Notes: a model not told the origin generated them from the letters alone. Counted from the first letter of the stretch, positions 24,930 to 33,269 are shown. The stretch is DNA of 51,858 nt from an uncultured Bacteroidaceae bacterium (GCA_934394435.1 CAKRRN010000015.1:1-51858); one strand, 5' to 3'. A program made the numbers and translations.

Positions 24930-24962
24930 TTTTCGCGCGCGAGCGTGTGTATTATATATAAT
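24930..24962. other. Alternating purine-pyrimidine tract and palindrome between divergent operons
   Basis: A CG-alternating run (CGCGCGCG near 24934) passes into a GT-alternating run and then a perfect 12-bp palindrome (ATTATATATAAT, 24951-24962). It sits midway between the coaX and Lnb-family promoters. No gene is seen in this divergent gap. It could be a regulator site or a melting region. No assignment is possible. Confidence 0.5.
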
Positions 24963-24994
24963 GTGTAAGCATGATGTTTGTTTTGTCGCTCAAG

Positions 24995-25026
24995 TTGTCG
25001 TTTGTTGGCAAAATGTGGTATCTTTG
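24995..25026 (+). promoter_or_regulatory. Promoter of the Lnb-family gene
   Basis: TTG at 24995-24997 lies 21 bases before TAtcTTTG at 25019-25026. The ATG at 25035 is eight bases further on, so the leader would be very short. Confidence 0.6.
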
Positions 25027-25034
25027 CAGACGTT

Positions 25035-26270
25035 ATGAGAATTTTCATGTGGATTGTTGCCAGCGTGCTGGCATGTTTGATGTGTTTTCCTGTTTGTGCA
25101 CAAGGGGAGTCTTCTTCGTGCGATGAGGCTCAACTTCCTGCGGAAGCAGCAAATTTTCCTTCGGACGACAGTGTTCGGGTGAGTCTTCTTACCTGTTCGC
25201 CGGGTCAAGAAGTGTATTCGCTGTATGGGCATACAGCCATCCGTTGTGTGGATTATACACGTGGCACGGATGTGGTGTTCAACTATGGTGTCTTCTCTTT
25301 CAGTCAGCCTCACTTTATTTGGCGTTTTGTTCTCGGAAAATGTGATTACATGGTAGACGCAACCTATTATCGCTTTTTCAAACGCGCTTATGCTCAACGA
25401 GGCTCTCAGGTGACGGAGCAAGTGCTCAATCTGACTTCTGCTGAAGCAAATGCTGTACAGCGGTATTTGCTTGTAAACTGCTTGCCTGAGAACTGTGAGT
25501 ATCGTTACAACTTTCTCTATAACAATTGTACGACTATGGTTCGGGATGCTATCGAGAGGTGTGTGGATGGTATGGTCATTTATCAGACTCGTGAACCTCG
25601 TCAGACAACCCGTCAGATACTCCATCATTATACCCGTATGCATCCTTGGGCAGCAGAGGGGAATGACCTCTTGCTGGGGTCTGCTGTGGATACCATTGCT
25701 TCTGATCGCGCTGCTATGTTTGCTCCTGAGCTCATGATGCATTATGCTGACAACGCACAAATACAGAGTGCAGATGGTTCTGTTCGGCCTTTGGTGAGTA
25801 GTACGGATGTGCTGGTTCCAGGAAGGGATGTGCAGACGGAGGCTGAGTTTCCTCTTTCTCCGCGTGCCTTGTTTGCGCTCCTTTTGTGTCTCAGTGTACT
25901 TTTAGTTTTGATAGAATATCTTACACATCGTCATTTTACGGTCGTAGATGTTGTTTTTCTTGCGCTTCAGGGTGTGGTGGGTGTACTTCTTCTTTTTATG
26001 GCACTTTTTTCTTTGCATCCGGCTGTTGGCTCCAATTGGCTTTTGTGGCCATTAAACCCTCTTAGTTTGTTAGGACTTGGAGTGATTTTATTGGGCAGAC
26101 AGTGGGCGAAAAACCTTTGGTGGGTCTTGGATTTTGGAGTTTTGGCTCTTTTCCTGTTATTTTACCTGTGGATTCCACAAGATTTCGGGAATATAGTTGT
26201 ACCTTTGACCATGTGTTTACTTACACGACCCATAAGTTTTTATCTTTGTAACAGAAAGAGTAGGAAGTGA
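25035..26270 (+). CDS. Lnb (DUF4105) family protein, putative lipoprotein N-acyltransferase
   Basis: This 411-residue envelope protein has a signal peptide (residues 1-23, ending CAQ). A periplasmic Lnb-type domain (about 45-260) follows, with YGHTAIRC near residue 63 and YNNCTT near residue 161 providing a likely His/Cys pair. Four or five membrane helices run from about residue 275 to 405. Proteins with this domain have been described as N-acylating the terminal cysteine of lipoproteins in bacteria that lack Lnt. Whether this member does so is inferred from family and layout. The ATG at 25035 is preferred to an in-frame start at 24978 that precedes the promoter. Its stop overlaps the next gene's GTG start. 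Confidence 0.8.
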   Translation: MRIFMWIVASVLACLMCFPVCAQGESSSCDEAQLPAEAANFPSDDSVRVSLLTCSPGQEVYSLYGHTAIRCVDYTRGTDVVFNYGVFSFSQPHFIWRFVLGKCDYMVDATYYRFFKRAYAQRGSQVTEQVLNLTSAEANAVQRYLLVNCLPENCEYRYNFLYNNCTTMVRDAIERCVDGMVIYQTREPRQTTRQILHHYTRMHPWAAEGNDLLLGSAVDTIASDRAAMFAPELMMHYADNAQIQSADGSVRPLVSSTDVLVPGRDVQTEAEFPLSPRALFALLLCLSVLLVLIEYLTHRHFTVVDVVFLALQGVVGVLLLFMALFSLHPAVGSNWLLWPLNPLSLLGLGVILLGRQWAKNLWWVLDFGVLALFLLFYLWIPQDFGNIVVPLTMCLLTRPISFYLCNRKSRK

Positions 26271-27856
26271 ATAACTCGATAACCAGATATAGATTACTGT
26301 GCTCCCTCATGACACTGATGGCTGTGATGGGAACAGAAGCCCAGACAACCACATCGGTGCCCAAGTTGGTGGTGAATGTGGTGGTGGATCAGTTGCGCAG
26401 TGATTATCTGCAGGCTTTCATGCCGCTGTTTGGTACGGACGGATTCGCGCGCTTGATGGAGCAAGGACGTGTGTATACTCAAGCTGAATATCCTTTTAGT
26501 TCTCCCGACCGTGCTTCAGCCATGGCTTGTCTGCTTACAGGCACCAGTCCGTATGAGAACGGTATCGTGGGTACCAAATGGCTCGACCGACAGTCACTCT
26601 GTCCTGTCCAGTGCGTTTCCGATGATAAGTATCCTTGCCAGTTTACTGCAGATAAGTGTTCGCCTGCCTCTCTTGCGGTAAGCACTATCGGTGATGAATT
26701 GAAGGTTGCCACAGATGGTCGTGGCATGGTTGTCAGCATTGCGCCAGACAGAGAGTCTGCTATTCTTTCGGCAGGACATGCTGCAGACGGTGCGTACTGG
26801 ATGGATGATTATTCTGGTCGCTGGTCGGCTTCTTCTTATTATGGTGAGTATCCTAAGTGGGCATTGGCATATGACCGTGACTCATCGCTGGTTGATCGCA
26901 TCGGCTCGTTGGAGTGGACACCGCTAAACGATTCCGTTGACAAGTTCTCTTATTTTGCAGAACGTGGCAAGAAGAAACCTTTCAAGCATAAGTTCACGGG
27001 AGATAATCGCTTTGTCAGTTTCAAGACCAGCGCTCTCATGAATGATGAGGTCTTGCGTTTTGTTCGCTATGCGCTTGATCATTCAGAACTGGGACAGGAT
27101 AACCTTACGGACTTGCTCAATGTGTCCTTTTATGCGGGTCCTTATGAGCATCAGGGAGTGTCGCGCTGTGGGGTGGAAATGCAAGATACGTATGCACGCC
27201 TTGATAGTCAGTTGGCATCCCTTATGCGTGTGATTGAAAATAAGGTGGGGCAGGGCAATGCCCTTTTCGTGCTGACAAGTACAGGATATGCTGACACAGA
27301 GGGTATAGATGACCTCAGCCAGTGGCGTATCCCCACAGGCATCTTCTCTATCACGAAGGCGCAACTCTTACTCAATATGTACCTGATAGCCGTTTACGGT
27401 CCAGGACAGTATATTGATACCGCTGACAAGAACCAGCTTTACCTCAACCTCAAGCTCGTGGAGAATAAGAGTCTCAAACTGAACGAGGTGCTTGAGCGAT
27501 GTGCCGATTTCCTAATCCAGCTCAGTGGTGTAAAGGATGTCTATACCAGTCAGCGATTGGCCAACGGTGCCTGGACTCCAGGTATCAGCAAGCTACGCAA
27601 TGCCTATAATACCCGTCATTCGGGCGATGTGATGATACAGGTGAGTCCTGGATGGGTACTTTATAACGAGAATACTTACGAGAAACAACTCTGCCGTGAG
27701 TCTTACGTGGGCTTTCCGCTCATCATGATGGGATGCGGCATACAGACAGAGAAGGTACGCATACCCGTCAGCGTGGACCAGTTGGCACCCACTTTGGCAC
27801 AAGCCATGCGTATCCGTGCTCCGAACGGATGCTCTCTTGCCCCACTGAATTACTGA
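26267..27856 (+). CDS. Alkaline phosphatase superfamily protein with degenerate metal site
   Basis: This 529-residue exported protein (signal peptide to about residue 25) has the PafA-like layout: VVVDQLRSDYLQAFMPLF near residue 38, FSSPDRASAMACLLTGTSP near residue 75, EMQDTYARLD near residue 302, and FPLIMMG near residue 483. By my hand alignment, the usual nucleophile Thr is Ser, the following Gly-His is Asp-Arg, the D of the DYxGH segment is Pro, the Asp-His of the TADHG segment is Thr-Gly, and the His before the PL(I/L) segment is Gly. Catalysis therefore looks lost or altered. It starts with GTG inside the upstream stop codon and precedes secA by 48 bp, so translational coupling with the Lnb-family gene is expected. 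Confidence 0.8.
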   Translation: MNNSITRYRLLCSLMTLMAVMGTEAQTTTSVPKLVVNVVVDQLRSDYLQAFMPLFGTDGFARLMEQGRVYTQAEYPFSSPDRASAMACLLTGTSPYENGIVGTKWLDRQSLCPVQCVSDDKYPCQFTADKCSPASLAVSTIGDELKVATDGRGMVVSIAPDRESAILSAGHAADGAYWMDDYSGRWSASSYYGEYPKWALAYDRDSSLVDRIGSLEWTPLNDSVDKFSYFAERGKKKPFKHKFTGDNRFVSFKTSALMNDEVLRFVRYALDHSELGQDNLTDLLNVSFYAGPYEHQGVSRCGVEMQDTYARLDSQLASLMRVIENKVGQGNALFVLTSTGYADTEGIDDLSQWRIPTGIFSITKAQLLLNMYLIAVYGPGQYIDTADKNQLYLNLKLVENKSLKLNEVLERCADFLIQLSGVKDVYTSQRLANGAWTPGISKLRNAYNTRHSGDVMIQVSPGWVLYNENTYEKQLCRESYVGFPLIMMGCGIQTEKVRIPVSVDQLAPTLAQAMRIRAPNGCSLAPLNY

Positions 27857-27904
27857 CAAGAGTCATCCCTTATACATTATAAATATTATACATAACACAG
27901 ATAC

Positions 27905-30900
27905 ATGAATTTTGTAAATATACTGACCAAAATATTTGGCGACAAGAAGTCGCGCGACTTGAAAGCTTATCAGCCACTGGTAGACATGGTGCTACAGGCG
28001 TATCCTGCCGTGCAGGAACTTTCTAATGACGAACTTCGTGCGCGTGTACAAGAAATAAGAAAGAACATACAGGAGTCAGCCGCACCCTTGCGTGAGCAAA
28101 TCAAGCAGTTGCAGGACTCCATTAAGGAAACTCCTATTCAGGATCGTGCTCCCATTTTCCAGCAGATTGATAAATTGGAAAAGGAGGTGCTCGACACTCT
28201 TGAGAAAGCACTTGATGAGGCACGCCCAGAGGTGTTTGCCATTGTCAAGAGCACTGCCTACCGCTTTGCCAACAACGAGGAAGTGGTGGTTACAGCCACA
28301 GACTTCGACCGAGAGCTGGCTACCAATCATGATTTCGTGGAGATAGATGGTGACAAGGCTATCTATCATAACCATTGGATTGCAGGTGGAAACGACTTGA
28401 AGTGGGATATGGTTCACTTCGATGTACAGCTCTTTGGAGGTACGGTCTTGCATCAAGGTAAGATAGCAGAAATGTTCACGGGTGAGGGTAAGACACTCAC
28501 TGCCACATTGCCCGTCTTCCTGAATGCCCTCACTGGCAATGGTGTGCATGTGGTGACGGTGAACGACTATCTGGCCAAGCGCGACTCAGAGTGGATGGGA
28601 CCCATCTATATGTTCCATGGGTTGAGCGTGGATTGCATTGATAAGCATCGTCCCAACAGTGCAGAGCGACGTAATGCTTATTTGGCAGATATCACTTTCG
28701 GTACGAACAACGAGTTTGGCTTCGATTATCTGCGTGACAACATGGCGCAGGATCCTAAGGACCTTGTACAGAGAAAACACAACTTTGCCATTGTCGATGA
28801 GGTTGACTCTGTGCTGATTGACGATGCGCGTACTCCTCTGATTATCTCAGGTCCGGTACCCAAGGGTGATGATCAGCTCTTTGAGCAGTATCAGCCATTA
28901 GTAGAACGTCTGGTGGATGTGCAGCGCAAACTGGCTACACAGTATCTGGCAGATGCACGTAAGGAAATCGCAGAGGGACAGACAGAGAAAGATAAGAAGA
29001 AGACCGAGGACGGATTCCTCGCCCTGTTCCGTAGTCATAAGGCTCTGCCCAAGAACAAACCGCTTATTAAGTTCCTTTCCGAACCAGGTATCAAGGCTGG
29101 AATGCTCTCTACGGAGGAAATCTATATGGAGAACAATAACCGCCGTATGCCTGAGGCTACAGATCCTCTCTACTTTGTCGTGGACGAGAAGATGAAGAGT
29201 GTAGACCTCACTGATAAGGGTAACGAGTGGTTGGCTCAACAGGTGGATGATCCACAGTTGTTCGTCTTACCCGATATCGCTTCAGAAATGTCGCAGATAG
29301 AGGCTTCTGACCTCTCCGATGAAGAGAAGATTGCACAGAAGGATAAGATATACAATGACTATGCCATCAAGAGCGAACGAGTACACACCATCCAGCAGTT
29401 GCTCAAGGCATACACCATGTTTGCCCTCAATGATGAATATGTTATCCAGGACGGTGAGGTGAAGATCGTGGACGAGCAGACGGGACGTATCATGGAGGGA
29501 CGCCGTTGGAGCGATGGGTTGCATCAGGCTGTGGAGGCCAAAGAGCACGTAAAGGTGCAGGATGCCACTCAGACATATGCGACCATCACCTTGCAGAACT
29601 ACTTCCGTATGTACCACAAACTTTCGGGTATGACGGGTACTGCTGTTACAGAGGCAGGAGAGTTTTGGGATATTTACAAGTTGGATGTAGTGGAAGTTCC
29701 CACCAACCGCCCTGTTATCCGTAAGGATATGAATGACCGTGTCTATCGTACGCAACGCGAAAAGTACAATGCTGTAATCGAAGAGATTGTACGTATGCGT
29801 GAGTCTGGACGCCCAGTGCTGGTCGGTACAACCAGTGTGGAGATTAGCGAACTGCTCAGCCGAATGCTTTCCCTGCGCAAGATACCTCATCAGGTATTGA
29901 ATGCCAAGCTCCATCAGAAGGAGGCTGACATCGTGGCTCTGGCAGGTCAGAGCCAGAAGGGTACTGTGATGGTGGATGGGAAACCCGAAGAGCGTATGCT
30001 GGGTAACGTGACCATTGCCACCAATATGGCAGGACGTGGTACTGACATTAAGCTCTCTGCAGAGGTGAAGGCTGCTGGTGGTCTTGCCATTATCGGTACC
30101 GAACGTCACGAAAGCCGACGCGTTGACCGTCAGTTGAGAGGTCGAAGCGGACGTCAGGGAGACCCAGGTAGTAGCGTCTTCTATGTCTCTCTTGAGGATA
30201 ACCTTATGCGTTTGTTTGCCAACGAACGTATTGCCCGTGTGATGGACAAATTGGGATTCAAGGACGGTGAGATGATAGAGCACAGCATGATTACGCGTAG
30301 CATTGAAAACGCACAGAAGAAAGTGGAGGAAAACCATTTCGGTGTGCGTAAGCGTTTGCTCGAGTATGATGATGTGATGAACAAGCAGCGCACCGTCGTT
30401 TACGAGAAGCGTCACCACGCACTCATGGGCGAACGTCTGGGCATGGATATCAGTGATATGATTTGGGATCGTGTGTGCAACATCATCGAGAATAACGATT
30501 TCGAAGGTTGCCGTCAGCGCTTCTTAGAAATTATGGCCATGGAGGTTCCTTTCACAGCCGAGCAGAAGGATACTATGAATCCCGATGATTTGGCAGAAGA
30601 GGCATACCAGAAGGTGCTCGAGCGTTTCCGTCAGAAGAACGAGGTGATGGCTGCCAATGCCAACAAGGTGGTGACCATGATTTACGAAAGTCCAGAGGGA
30701 CAGCATTACGAGATGATTGGAGTGCCCGTGATTGCCGGACAGCACCAGTATGGTATACGAGTGAATATAAAGGAGGCATACGAGAGTCATTCTGAGTCTG
30801 TGGTGACCGCATTCCATAAGACACTCATGCTGCATACCATAGATGAGGCTTGGATGGAGAATCTGCGTCTGCTTGACGAACTGAAACACAGTGTGCAGAA

Positions 30901-31270
30901 TGCCAGCTACGAGCAGAAGGATCCTCTGCTCATCTTTAAACTCGAGAGCGTGAAACTCTTTGACGAAATGGTCAATCGCATCAACGACCGTGTGGTGAGC
31001 ATCATGATGCGTGCAATGATTCCTGAGTTGCGTCCACGTACAGAGGCTGATGAGATGCCACAGCAGGCACCTGCACCACAGCCACGTCCCCGTTTGCAGG
31101 AGTCTCGTGGCGAATCAGTCAGCGAAGCACAACGCGAGGCAGCCGAACAGGATACACGTGACCGTCAACCTGTACAGCCAGCTCGTGCCGAGAAGCTCCC
31201 AGGCAGAAACGACCTCTGTCCCTGCGGTAGCGGATTGAAGTTTAAGAACTGTCACGGACGTAATCTTTAA
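27905..31270 (+). CDS. secA: Preprotein translocase ATPase SecA
   Basis: This 1121-residue motor drives secretory proteins through SecYEG. The Walker A site MFTGEGKT is near residue 191 and the DEVD box near residue 297. The second ATPase half carries NMAGRGTDI near 705 and RQLRGRSGRQGDPG near 740. The protein is longer than Escherichia coli SecA because of Bacteroidetes-type insertions, one a lysine-rich stretch near residue 360. The disordered Pro/Gln-rich tail ends in a SEC-C zinc motif (CPCGSG..KNCHG) that binds SecB or ribosomes. Placement after Lnb-family and phosphatase-like genes suggests an export-linked operon. Confidence 0.98.
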   Translation: MNFVNILTKIFGDKKSRDLKAYQPLVDMVLQAYPAVQELSNDELRARVQEIRKNIQESAAPLREQIKQLQDSIKETPIQDRAPIFQQIDKLEKEVLDTLEKALDEARPEVFAIVKSTAYRFANNEEVVVTATDFDRELATNHDFVEIDGDKAIYHNHWIAGGNDLKWDMVHFDVQLFGGTVLHQGKIAEMFTGEGKTLTATLPVFLNALTGNGVHVVTVNDYLAKRDSEWMGPIYMFHGLSVDCIDKHRPNSAERRNAYLADITFGTNNEFGFDYLRDNMAQDPKDLVQRKHNFAIVDEVDSVLIDDARTPLIISGPVPKGDDQLFEQYQPLVERLVDVQRKLATQYLADARKEIAEGQTEKDKKKTEDGFLALFRSHKALPKNKPLIKFLSEPGIKAGMLSTEEIYMENNNRRMPEATDPLYFVVDEKMKSVDLTDKGNEWLAQQVDDPQLFVLPDIASEMSQIEASDLSDEEKIAQKDKIYNDYAIKSERVHTIQQLLKAYTMFALNDEYVIQDGEVKIVDEQTGRIMEGRRWSDGLHQAVEAKEHVKVQDATQTYATITLQNYFRMYHKLSGMTGTAVTEAGEFWDIYKLDVVEVPTNRPVIRKDMNDRVYRTQREKYNAVIEEIVRMRESGRPVLVGTTSVEISELLSRMLSLRKIPHQVLNAKLHQKEADIVALAGQSQKGTVMVDGKPEERMLGNVTIATNMAGRGTDIKLSAEVKAAGGLAIIGTERHESRRVDRQLRGRSGRQGDPGSSVFYVSLEDNLMRLFANERIARVMDKLGFKDGEMIEHSMITRSIENAQKKVEENHFGVRKRLLEYDDVMNKQRTVVYEKRHHALMGERLGMDISDMIWDRVCNIIENNDFEGCRQRFLEIMAMEVPFTAEQKDTMNPDDLAEEAYQKVLERFRQKNEVMAANANKVVTMIYESPEGQHYEMIGVPVIAGQHQYGIRVNIKEAYESHSESVVTAFHKTLMLHTIDEAWMENLRLLDELKHSVQNASYEQKDPLLIFKLESVKLFDEMVNRINDRVVSIMMRAMIPELRPRTEADEMPQQAPAPQPRPRLQESRGESVSEAQREAAEQDTRDRQPVQPARAEKLPGRNDLCPCGSGLKFKNCHGRNL

Positions 31271-31300
31271 GCCAACACCTATCTATAATATATTACTAAC

Positions 31301-31744
31301 ATGAAAGCAAGTCAGCAGACCATCCACCAGATTGAGCGAACCCTACGCAAGGTGGCAGCCAAGTTTCCTGCAGATGCAGACCCCGTGATGACGGACTTAC
31401 ACATATTGGTGAGCCCTTATACCGGAGAGATACGAACGTATAATGATGATGACGTGGAGTTGGATCGCTGTGTGGTGGAGGAATGGATAAAGTCTCCGCA
31501 GGAGAATTTCTTTGAGGAGGTGGCTCCCATACTGCGTCGTTGCATTCAGAGTATGCGTTCTACTATCGATGAGCTGAGCATTCTCAAGCCTTTCTCTTTT
31601 GTGCTTATTGATGAGGATCATGAGACCCTGCAGGATTTGGTGATTATCGACAATGAGGAGACGATGGTGCTTGACGGGCAGCTGATAGATGGTCTGACGG
31701 ATGATTTAGATGACTTCTTGAAGCATCTGCTGGAGGATGATTAA
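31301..31744 (+). CDS. Acidic protein of unknown function downstream of secA
   Basis: No family is recognised with certainty. The 147-residue product has no signal peptide or membrane segment, so it is cytoplasmic. It is strongly acidic, ending in DDLDDFLKHLLEDD, with a basic N-terminal helix (HQIERTLRKVAAKF) and a middle that looks mixed alpha/beta (FVLIDEDHETLQDLVIIDNEE). It starts 31 bp after secA, and a hairpin terminator lies about 100 bp beyond its stop, so it is the last gene of the secA operon. A role in export is possible by position only. Confidence 0.75.
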   Translation: MKASQQTIHQIERTLRKVAAKFPADADPVMTDLHILVSPYTGEIRTYNDDDVELDRCVVEEWIKSPQENFFEEVAPILRRCIQSMRSTIDELSILKPFSFVLIDEDHETLQDLVIIDNEETMVLDGQLIDGLTDDLDDFLKHLLEDD

Positions 31745-31842
31745 ACTAAAGGGATTTGTATAAGCAACGAGGATGTGTCAAGACTCGATTGTCTATAAGA
31801 TGAAATAGGCATTTGAAAACTGAACATCCCAAAAGACTATAG

Positions 31843-31889
31843 AAAGGGTCGTATCAAGCTCAGTAATGAGTAATGATACGGCCCTTTTT
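31843..31889 (+). terminator. Hairpin terminator of the secA operon, element copy 2
   Basis: A 14-bp stem (AAAGGGTCGTATCA at 31843-31856 with 31874-31887, one G-U pair) encloses a 17-base loop that can also pair (CTCA with TGAG), and five T residues end the structure. Stem and loop closely match the element at 18295-18348. Confidence 0.85.
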
Positions 31890-31950
31890 CAGTAGTCATA
31901 CGTTGCAGCCAGTAACTTTTAGAAGTTTTTGACTCTTCCCCTTCATATTT

Positions 31951-31967
31951 TAACCCAAATCGGTCAT
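31951..31967. repeat. Half copy of the DUF4923 terminator sequence
   Basis: TAACCCAAATCGGTCAT is the exact reverse complement of 32265-32281, one arm and part of the loop of the next terminator. No second arm is present here. Confidence 0.7.
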
Positions 31968-32049
31968 AGGACAACTTTTCATAAATGAATGAGTAATCCT
32001 TGAGGACGCAGACATGTTACAGGTATAGATAAGTATATTTTCTGTTTCG

Positions 32050-32159
32050 CCAGTACCACTTGGCTGGTACTGGAGTTTCAGCAGGCTGGTACTCCAGTAC
32101 CAACTATATAAAACTGCAGTACCAGCTATGTGGTACTGGATACGGTACTGACCAAGCAG
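32050..32159. repeat. 22-bp period array of CCAGTACCA/TGGTACTGG dyads
   Basis: Seven full or partial copies of CCAGTACCA or its complement lie within about 100 bp. Blocks beginning at 32050, 32072, 32094 and 32116 are each 22 bp and mostly end in GGTACT, with a fifth broken block after 32138. Opposed copies can pair into several hairpins. The stretch from 31745 to 32350 holds no convincing gene. A rightward 90-codon frame crosses the array and is judged spurious. Confidence 0.85.
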
Positions 32160-32246
32160 ACTCTACACCCCAACTTCTCTGTATTTGCTTTCGTGTCTTA
32201 TGCTCAGTTGTGCTACAATTAGGGGGCATGCTGAATAGAACTAAAA

Positions 32247-32280
32247 AACCCAAATCGAAATCTAATGACCGATTTGGGTT
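32247..32280 (-). terminator. Terminator of the DUF4923 gene
   Basis: An 11-bp perfect stem (AACCCAAATCG at 32247-32257 with 32270-32280) has a 12-base loop. On the minus strand six T residues follow. It lies about 70 bp past the stop of the leftward gene. Confidence 0.85.
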
Positions 32281-32350
32281 ATTAAGTTCCGTATGTATAT
32301 TGATGGCAGTTTTTGTCAGACTGCTTTGCTAGATAAAGCAGCGCAATCTT

Positions 32351-33007
32351 TTATCCCTTCTTGAATTTCAGTCCCACGTGCATGCCCTTCACGTTTTTCA
32401 TCAGACTGTTGACTGTGCTTAGGGTGGTGCTTACGGTACTTGCCTTTTCAGTGATGGCTGTGGCAAAGGCTAGCAGCTTGTCAGCACTCATGGCCAGCTG
32501 GAGTGAGTTTCCGCTTAGTTTTGCATTTATGTGAATGTTCTTTTTGGTTAGCGGAAAGGTCAGTACGAGATCCGTATTGCTGACAGTCCATGTCAGTTCC
32601 ACCTTCTTTCCATTCAGAGTTGCCACCCCAGTGCTGTCCGCATTGAGCGTAAGCACCAGTTTTCCTGCTGTAAATCCCAGTCTGGTCAGTTGTTTAGAGA
32701 GGGTTGTCTCTACTTTCTTGCTTGCCACGCTGCTGCCCAGGCTTGCCAGCACATTCTCGCTCTCGAAGGCTATGCAAGGCTCGCTGTAGGTCCATGTTCC
32801 TTGTAGATTCTTGGCATTCAGCTTGGTTGTTCCCAACAGGTTGCCTGCCAGTTCTGTCAGTGAGTTGGCTGCAGATTTGTTGCCCGTCACGCTGCTTACG
32901 GCTTCGCTTGCCATGTTTTTCAATAGATTTGTCAACTGTGCGTCAGCCTGTGTGCTGACGATCATCGCAATGGCCACGACGACCATTCTCATCATCATTC
33001 TTTTCAT
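32351..33007 (-). CDS. DUF4923 family secreted protein
   Basis: This 218-residue protein has a signal peptide ending near residue 23 (TQADAQ). An alpha-helical, serine-rich part follows (to about 65), then a lipocalin-like or strand-rich half opening with LQGTWTYSEPCIAFESEN. DUF4923 proteins are widespread in Bacteroides and Prevotella and are known mainly from structure projects. No function is established. Two cysteines are absent or unpaired, so no disulfide is predicted. The gene is transcribed away from the SusC operon, with its own -7 element and terminator. Confidence 0.85.
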   Translation of the reverse strand: MKRMMMRMVVVAIAMIVSTQADAQLTNLLKNMASEAVSSVTGNKSAANSLTELAGNLLGTTKLNAKNLQGTWTYSEPCIAFESENVLASLGSSVASKKVETTLSKQLTRLGFTAGKLVLTLNADSTGVATLNGKKVELTWTVSNTDLVLTFPLTKKNIHINAKLSGNSLQLAMSADKLLAFATAITEKASTVSTTLSTVNSLMKNVKGMHVGLKFKKG

Positions 33008-33041
33008 CGTTTTTTTTATAGTTGAAATGTCAATTGCGGTG

Positions 33042-33049
33042 CAAAGTTA
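33042..33049 (-). promoter_or_regulatory. -7 element of the DUF4923 gene
   Basis: The minus strand reads TAacTTTG, about 35 bases before the start codon at 33007. No -33 box is clear. Confidence 0.55.
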
Positions 33050-33261
33050 CATAAAAGTTTCTTTGGGTGTACGGTGAGCTGTTTCGGTGCACTCCCTCTT
33101 TGGGGCTACTTTTGTTCGGGATGCTTTCGAGATGGTATCAGATGTGTCTTTCTTCTTTTTGAATTGTCTATAAAATCGCTGAAAAGAAATAAAATATGCG
33201 GTATTTTGCATATTCTGACAACAAAATTATACATATATGTGGCTAATTGATTAAAAAATGC

Positions 33262-33269
33262 TAATTTTG
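33262..33269 (+). promoter_or_regulatory. -7 element of the SusC/SusD operon
   Basis: TAatTTTG predicts a start near 33274 and a leader of about 130 bases before the susC ATG. Long A/T-rich leaders are usual for these operons. The -33 region is not clear. Confidence 0.5.

Noticed and set aside
24978..25034. Earlier start for the Lnb-family gene
   Set aside because: The extension lies upstream of and across the -7 element and would place a non-signal sequence before a good signal peptide.
32050..32159. CRISPR array
   Set aside because: There are no conserved direct repeats separated by unique spacers; the period is only 22 bp and no cas genes are present.
32060..32332. Rightward 90-codon open frame across the 22-bp dyad array
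   Set aside because: It runs through a repeat array and a hairpin terminator and has no promoter or codon bias.
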